Below the pieces are notes generated by a model. The model was given only the letters and a program-made list of their open reading frames with translations. It ran no database searches and was not told the origin of the DNA. Position numbers and translations under genes: made by a program. A stretch of DNA of 64,000 nucleotides from Cylicocyclus nassatus (lineage: Eukaryota; Nematoda; Chromadorea; Rhabditida; Strongylidae), in NCBI GenBank assembly GCA_958299035.1, contig CATQJL010000112.1, positions 52,504,463 through 52,568,462 on the forward strand. The letters are read 5' to 3'. Below are positions 58,493 to 64,000 of the stretch, piece by piece (position 1 is the stretch's first letter; every line of letters begins with the position of its first letter).

Positions 58493-59738
58493 CTTACCCG
58501 GCTCCGCCCGGTCCTGTCAATGCTATGATTAAGGTCTTATCCCTATCCCTGTAAAATCTTTCATCGTGCCCACTTCTATATGCAATTCCTATTCCCGCTG
58601 TGTTAATAATTAGCATGCTTACCTACCTCCGTCAACAACCCCCAGCTCCGCAGCTCAAACATTGCAAAAAAAAACCAATAAAATTAGTTAAAGTAAGGAT
58701 AATTCTGAAAACTGATGGCGCTATGCGGCTATCCGGTCACAAAATGTTTTTGTGATGGATCTTGCTCAAACTCGGTATATAGGGATAATTAAAGCCGCTG
58801 ATGACCAATATCGTAGTCATTTCGCGCGATAGCGCCATTTTCTGGGTTTACGTTAGGTACACATAGGAAGCTAAAATCACCGGATTTCGCTGAAACTTTG
58901 AGGGGGGCTAACTGACATGGTGATTACGAATATCATACTCCTTCGGCATTTTGAGGCGATTTCACTGAGTTATGGTAGGTATACTGCAGAGGGGCAAAAT
59001 CTCAGATTTGGAAAACACTCTCGTTGCGTTTGGAGACCTTTTCGCAGAGTTACGGTAGGTATATGGCAGCGGGTAAAAATTATGAACCTGCCTGAAGCCT
59101 TGGCACAAAATTACCTAAAGTGTTGTTTCAAGAATATCGTGCTCAATCCCCACGATAAAGGCAATTCGAGTGGTATAAAAGTTTCCCACGACCGTAATGC
59201 TTTCCCTTATAGAACCACTGCCGCACACGATACACCCTTCGGCGGCTTTTGCCTAAGCAAGAACAGGGGAGTGAATTTTGCCGCGTGCGTTACGCATAGG
59301 GACAGGTTATCAGGATAGCGCTGGAGACCGCCATGTAAAACGACTGTTAACCCATTTCGTGAATATCTGGGATCCAAGTTGGCCCAAAAGCGAAAAAAAT
59401 GTCTATTCAAAAAGGCTGCAACTCACCATAACTTCACTAATGCATTATGACAGCAATGCAAGCATCATATTCATAAGCGATATACTTGTCAACCGTTGCA
59501 GGTAAGTTTTGAGCAAATCTGGAACTTCGACCCATCTACACCCATAGCACAACTCTATGAAAAGGTTCCAATATGCAGAGAGAGAGAGAGAGATGATATT
59601 CGTAATCAGCATTTCGAATAAGCCATATTGACCGAACTCCAACCGAATTCATGATTTTGATTTCTTACATTACACCTATCGTAATCACACGGGAAGACGC
59701 TCTGCGGAGAAAGTGTGATATCTGTAATCAGCATGTAA

Positions 59739-59978
59739 AGGACCGGGCATATTTCACGCGATTTCAGTCGCGACGCGATTTGGCAATTCGCCAGAAGTCT
59801 TAGGATCCAACATTAGCAAACTGCACATGCATAGTGTGTATAACTTACGTAAACTGATAAAATGTCCTATCTTTTGTACATTTATAATGTGCTTGCAATG
59901 AGTTATGGACACTTGAAATATCGCCAAATCGCGTCGCGATTGAAATCGCTTGAAGTATGCGCGGCCCTCAAAATAACC
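59739..59978. mobile_element. MITE of the GGCCTAAGG/GCGATTT family, copy 3
   Basis: ATTTCACGCGATTTCAGTCG..CGACGCGATTTGGC pairs with GCCAAATCGCGTCGCGATTG..AATCGCTTGAAG. The arms resemble the interior of 23386-23637 (TCACGCGATTTTAGTCGC). The terminal words are more decayed. Confidence 0.65.
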
Positions 59979-60509
59979 CTTATACACGAAGTTTGAGCAA
60001 GCTCTACGACAAAAAAAATTTTGGGCCCGGATAGCCGAATAGCGCCAATCTAATGTCGAACTCGTAATCAGCATGCTCGATTTCCCCCTGTGCCAACTCT
60101 CAGCCCCGTAGCCCGAACTTTGCAAAAAAATCGAAAATCGATAAAAGTAATCGATAATTCTGCAAACTAATATTGTTTTCGGAATCCCCATGCTCACCCC
60201 CTGTGCCAACTCCCAGCCCCGTAGGTCAAACTTTACAAAAAATTCGATAAAATCGATAAAAGTAATGGATGTTCCTAAAAACTAAGGTTGTATTCGTAAG
60301 CAGCATGCTCACTTACCCCCTATGCCAACTCCCAGCCCCGTAGGTGAACTCAGAAAAAAAAACGATAAAAATCGATAAAACCGATATCGATCGATGACAA
60401 AAAGTAGCCTATGACACCCGTCGGGGCCCGAAGTGTATGTGTGCCAAGTTTGGTCCGGATCGGTTCAGAAATGGAATTTTTTATACGGAACATACGTACA
60501 TACAGACAT

Positions 60510-60540
<31 letters not shown>

Positions 60541-60541
60541 T
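60510..60541. repeat. (CAGA)n microsatellite
   Basis: CATACAGACAGACAGACAGA-type run at the end of the 58493-60562 unit. Confidence 0.9.
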
Positions 60542-60562
60542 TCAGCTTTATATATAAGATAC

Positions 60563-61906
60563 ACTAAGCTTTACTACTTCTTCTACTTTTTTGAACCTAT
60601 TTTTGCTCAAGTAACAAGTTGTCTATAAGCTGTCTCAATATGAGTGTCACGCTCTCGCGGCTCTGGTCTTAGCGGGCGCATCGCTTATCTTTGAAACGCG
60701 TTCGCGAACGTACCTTTTGTGCAATTTTCCACGCTTTGCAACGAATGAGGGCTGCAGAGGTGTGAAAATGATTAGAGGGTACATTTCGCGGGCCACAAGA
60801 CTCTAGCGAGGCGGCGCGGAGAGCGGAACTGTTTGAACTAACGATTTAATGTTCGTAGACGTTGCCCGCAAATGTTGAGAGTGCTCTTTGCGCTGACAGT
60901 GTTGCGTCTTTGCTGCCAGTGTGGAAAGCTGGAGAATGGCTTAGCAAGTAGGGATCCAAGATTAGACCACACTCTCAGATTTGAATAAAGTCATTGGAAG
61001 AACTGTCAACAGCGAGAGCAGGTGAGTATTTTTACGCTTGTTCGTGCATTGTAATCTTCTCAGTCCTTTTACCTTTTCAAACCCATTTTTGCTTATCCAT
61101 TTAACAGAGTTGCATGTCCATCTACTCGATATTGATATTGTTCAACTAAGAAATACGTTTTGATGGTCTAACATAGTTGCGCGCACCTAGTTTGAAGCGC
61201 ATCAAGAGTAAGGGCGAATTTGGTGGCAGCATACGATGAACTAATGAGACATCGAATTTTTCAAGGAGTTATGAGGAGGTTAGGAAACGCATTCCACCAG
61301 CAACCTCGGCACCATCGTCAACATCTGCAGCGCTCTAAACAATGTTGTCGCGATACGTATACGGGCTTTCCTGATGCGCGCCTGGTTCAATTTATCGCCT
61401 CATAGGTTGAACGACTGATGTACACGCGTTCCCGCCTTAGGTTTAACTGTTTCGTTCTTTTTATTTTGTTATAGAACTTATATTGTTCGTGTTGTTGCAG
61501 TGTGTTCTCGTTGCACTAGCTATTGCTTGGCGTTTGAGTAACAGCAACAGTTGTGGTCCATCGATTCTTTTGAGTGTCTAATTGGTGCATGCCAATGCAG
61601 CAGTGGTGCTGAGGCGGTACTAGGGAGGAGGGTAATTTTTCAAAGCGGTCTACATGTATTATGCAATCATCGGAAAATAGGGTATTCCAAACATTCCTCC
61701 GGTCCTCCTCCTTCCCCTAAAAATTCTTCGAGGGCCTCGCTGTGCAGATCATTTGAAAAGGTTTACCGCGGCGATAATTATAACGGGTAGCGATAATGAG
61801 GTTCTCGTACCAGACTGAGGAGTTGCTTATTTTTGGGTAATTCACTTTAATGGTTACCTTGAGGGCCCGTTTTTAGTTTGTTCAAGGCACCGCAAAAATG
61901 TCTACG
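60563..61906. other. Intergenic DNA with GC-rich patch and a good donor-like site
   Basis: 60640-61020 is GC-richer than the surroundings and ends GAGCAGGTGAGT (donor-like at 61022). TTGTTGCAG at 61493-61500 is acceptor-like. This might mark a 5' UTR exon of a gene beyond the window, but there is no coding support. Confidence 0.3.
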
Positions 61907-62155
61907 CTGCCGGGACTGAACCTTCAACCCTTCAGACATTACGCCATTCTCTTCGCCGTTCTACCAAAGAACTCAATTCCCTTTCGTCCATAATGGCTAT
62001 TTTAGCGTATCACAATGACTGCATGATAGGGTATTGATTTTCCGATCAACGGGTCGCCGGATGCTGGACTGAGGCGCGATGAGATCACCTCCGGTCCCCC
62101 TCAAAAGAGATGCCCTGATGGGTGGGGGGGGGGGGGTACTACGGGCCTATGTGTC
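61907..62155 (-). repeat. Dispersed tRNA-like repeat, copy B
   Basis: - strand TTTGGTAGAACGGCG (A box-like) and GAAGGTTCAGTCCCGG (B box-like) lie 61910-61972. The adjoining body shares GCCGGATGCTGGACTGAGGC, GATC.CC and ..TACTACGGGCC with copy A. It contains a G run at 62126-62137. Confidence 0.45.
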
Positions 62156-62266
62156 TCGAAGTTGCTTGCCATGTCAAGACGCGTCATGGAGCAATCCGTG
62201 GATAAGTGGTGCGCAAAAAAGGGCGGAGCGCTGAAATGATTCTCGGGTTTTCAGGTCTAAGTTCCC

Positions 62267-62373
62267 TTTGAAGGCAGCATTAGGAATCGAACTAGCGCAG
62301 TTGTACTACTTTAGGGCGCTCTTAGATTAAGTAGTGATGGAGGTGACGGATTTGGGTGGACGCTGCCTTTGAT
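62267..62373. mobile_element. Remnant of an AAAGGCAGC-ended element
   Basis: TTTGAAGGCAGCATTAGG and GGTGGACGCTGCCTTTGA are diverged inverted ends like those at 31961 and 22772. About 107 bp. Confidence 0.5.
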
Positions 62374-64000
62374 TCGTCAAGTGTCTACAGATCTGCGGCT
62401 TACTAATGCAGAAGCGCATAGCTTTTGTAATAAATTAATGTAAGTGCTAAACCTCTTTTGAATGAAGTGCAACTACGACATGTTATATGCTACTGTATCA
62501 TCGCTCTGCTGCTGAAATCGCGCGAGTTATGATCAATGCTTAAAGTTGCAGGCCACTTTGTATTGCGAAGTACTGCATTTTTTTACTAATTTGAGAAATT
62601 CAATTTTATTGTCCAAAAAAGCAAAAACAGGTTTATCTAACAGATAGCGACTGTATGCTTCTTGGCAGTACCGTTTACCTTGAATTAGACACACCATGCT
62701 GACAAGGAAAGGTCAGTCGAAGTGGCCGATGACCACATGATGCATACTGTTACAAAGAGCTTGGGGAGCTAACTTCAAACTTGCTTTTTTTATCTGCTGA
62801 ACGCTTTTGGGAAAGAAGTTATGCTTTTATATTATCAAAATTTTCATAGCTTTGAGTGAATACAGATAATGGATTTCGTCCAAATTGCATTTTGCGCTAA
62901 CGTTCTAAACGAATCAGCATCACATCAAGCATGGATAATTGTGTTTGAACAGGATTGAATTTGAAATGCTCAACTCTTAATAATTCATTACTGTTAGCCT
63001 TACAAATTTCCTGCAAATTGAATTCCCTCATAGAAGCAGCGCTTTAAGTTCTTCATGATATTATGCACCTCGTAGTGATGCCATTTCAAGTTCGCAACCC
63101 TCCCTTGTAAGAAGTTTTGTAAGCAGTACCACAGGAGTCGCAGCGTTTTGAAAGAGCTTCCAGAAACTCAATTGTGTGTGTATTTGTTGGAGAGCTGTTT
63201 ATAAGCGCTGTTAACTCTTACCTCATATATCATATACGAGTTAGCAATAGACCTTTTGTGCAGCATTATGTTCTGGTCTTTAGTTTCATGTTCGCCTTTG
63301 TGTTCATTCTGATAGTGTGAAAAGGGAGCCGTGTGCAGCAGTAAGAATGGAGCGATGTGGTAATGAGACTCGGCCTATGTTTAGGTTCTTGATGATACTT
63401 GGTTCAGCAGCCTTACTTAAAAGGATTGGAACGCTGACTCCAGATCTATACCAGGTAGTATCTGCCGCACTTTTTTGAGTAACTGATAACAAGGTCTTTT
63501 CGAAGAAGGAATTGGCAGACACGGATAGGGCAGAGAATACCTATTGAGGCTTTTCAGGTTCTAAAAGGACTAGAAAAGCATAAGTTTGGATTGATAGTAT
63601 CCGATAAAGTGTTTCGACAGCTACTATAGCCCACTGAGCTCAGGTGGTACAGTTTCGAATGTTTCGTTGTAGCTGTTATTTCAAATTCTTGCCTCAAAAA
63701 TTCTACTAATTCCTGTCTCACAAAGGAGGGTCACGAAGTCGAGGAGGTCTATCATCACAAAATTGTCACAGCTCTTGGCAGATAGCGAATACAAATCCAG
63801 AATTCCCATGCTATTCAAGATAATATACATTGTTTATGAAAAGACCATTTCGATCACGTATCCTTTTTCAACAATCCGTCAGATTGACATTCACGAGTAG
63901 TTTATTCTATCGAGACGAATTCTCTACTTAGCAAAAAATTCTTAGCTGCTGTGCTTCTGAGTAGAAGGCAAAACACTAGAAAGTCCAATCAGAAAGCGTT
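62374..64000. other. Unassigned DNA to the window end
   Basis: No exon, repeat partner or RNA gene was recognised. The minus-strand ORF at 63304-63522 is open but shows no family motif. Confidence 0.35.

Larger units (their letters stand above)
58493..60562 (+). mobile_element. Non-coding retroelement-like unit with minisatellite and ACAG tail
   Basis: It begins CTGGCTTACCCGGCTCCGCC, akin to the edge of the Penelope-like copies (CTGGCACTCGGCTCCCCCC at 47489). It carries the same ~115-bp minisatellite (58610-58720 and three units 60060-60350). It ends AGTTTGGTCCGGATCGGTTC, a (CAGA)n run (60510-60540) and CTTTATATATAAGAT. The end motif is common in invertebrate retroelements. No RT frame is seen. 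It contains the MITE at 59739-59978. Confidence 0.5.

Noticed and set aside
61910..61975. Functional tRNA gene on the - strand
   Set aside because: Box-like words are present but acceptor and anticodon stems do not form by eye, and the stretch sits in a dispersed repeat.

Overview
This is eukaryotic DNA, most likely from a strongylid nematode of the hookworm type. The evidence is cathepsin B-like cysteine proteases of the blood-feeder kind, small exons, some introns near 50 bp, a very high load of foldback (inverted-repeat) DNA transposons and Penelope-like retroelements. Genes are sparse: I can build two multi-exon genes with confidence, plus the 3' end of a third. All three lie on the + strand. 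Almost everything else is transposon or other repeat, often nested two or three deep. No operon, CRISPR array, rRNA gene, or intact tRNA gene was seen.

Layout. 1-2034 is a large foldback repeat cut by the window edge. 2502-4524 holds two mariner-like foldback elements. 5175-5421 carries the last two exons of a cathepsin B gene. 8.2-12.5 kb is a nest of elements, and 12.9-14.3 kb is a Mutator-like foldback element. 15.2-17.4 kb has retroelement debris, and two more TA-flanked elements follow at 17.9-19.2 kb. A complete 11-exon cathepsin B-like gene runs from 19498 to 31662. Its sixth intron is about 9.9 kb and holds a second Mutator-like element with nested insertions, pieces of an RTE-type LINE, and several further foldbacks. 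32-41 kb contains dispersed elements, another mariner-like foldback and a decayed tandem array (37.4-39.4 kb). An 8-exon alpha-1,3-fucosyltransferase (GT10) gene runs from 41760 to 46910.

The most striking structure is an inverted duplication of about 11.3 kb (45914-57255, centre near 51565). Its left arm begins inside the last intron of the fucosyltransferase gene, so the terminal coding exon exists again on the - strand at 56258-56402. Each arm also carries a Penelope-like retroelement with a GIY-YIG endonuclease and a hammerhead ribozyme motif. The arms differ by clean structural events. A 1.4 kb TA-flanked element is present only in the left arm, the reverse transcriptase block is present only in the right arm, and tandem repeat copy numbers differ. 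These differences argue for a real, aged duplication rather than a simple assembly reflection.

Functionally, the two cathepsin B genes belong to one tandem family, secreted papain-fold proteases that in hookworms are mostly gut haemoglobin- and protein-digesting enzymes. The fucosyltransferase is a Golgi type II membrane enzyme that decorates glycans. The two are not functionally linked. 57-64 kb contains further Penelope-like or other retroelement remnants and dispersed repeats, with no gene I can recognise.
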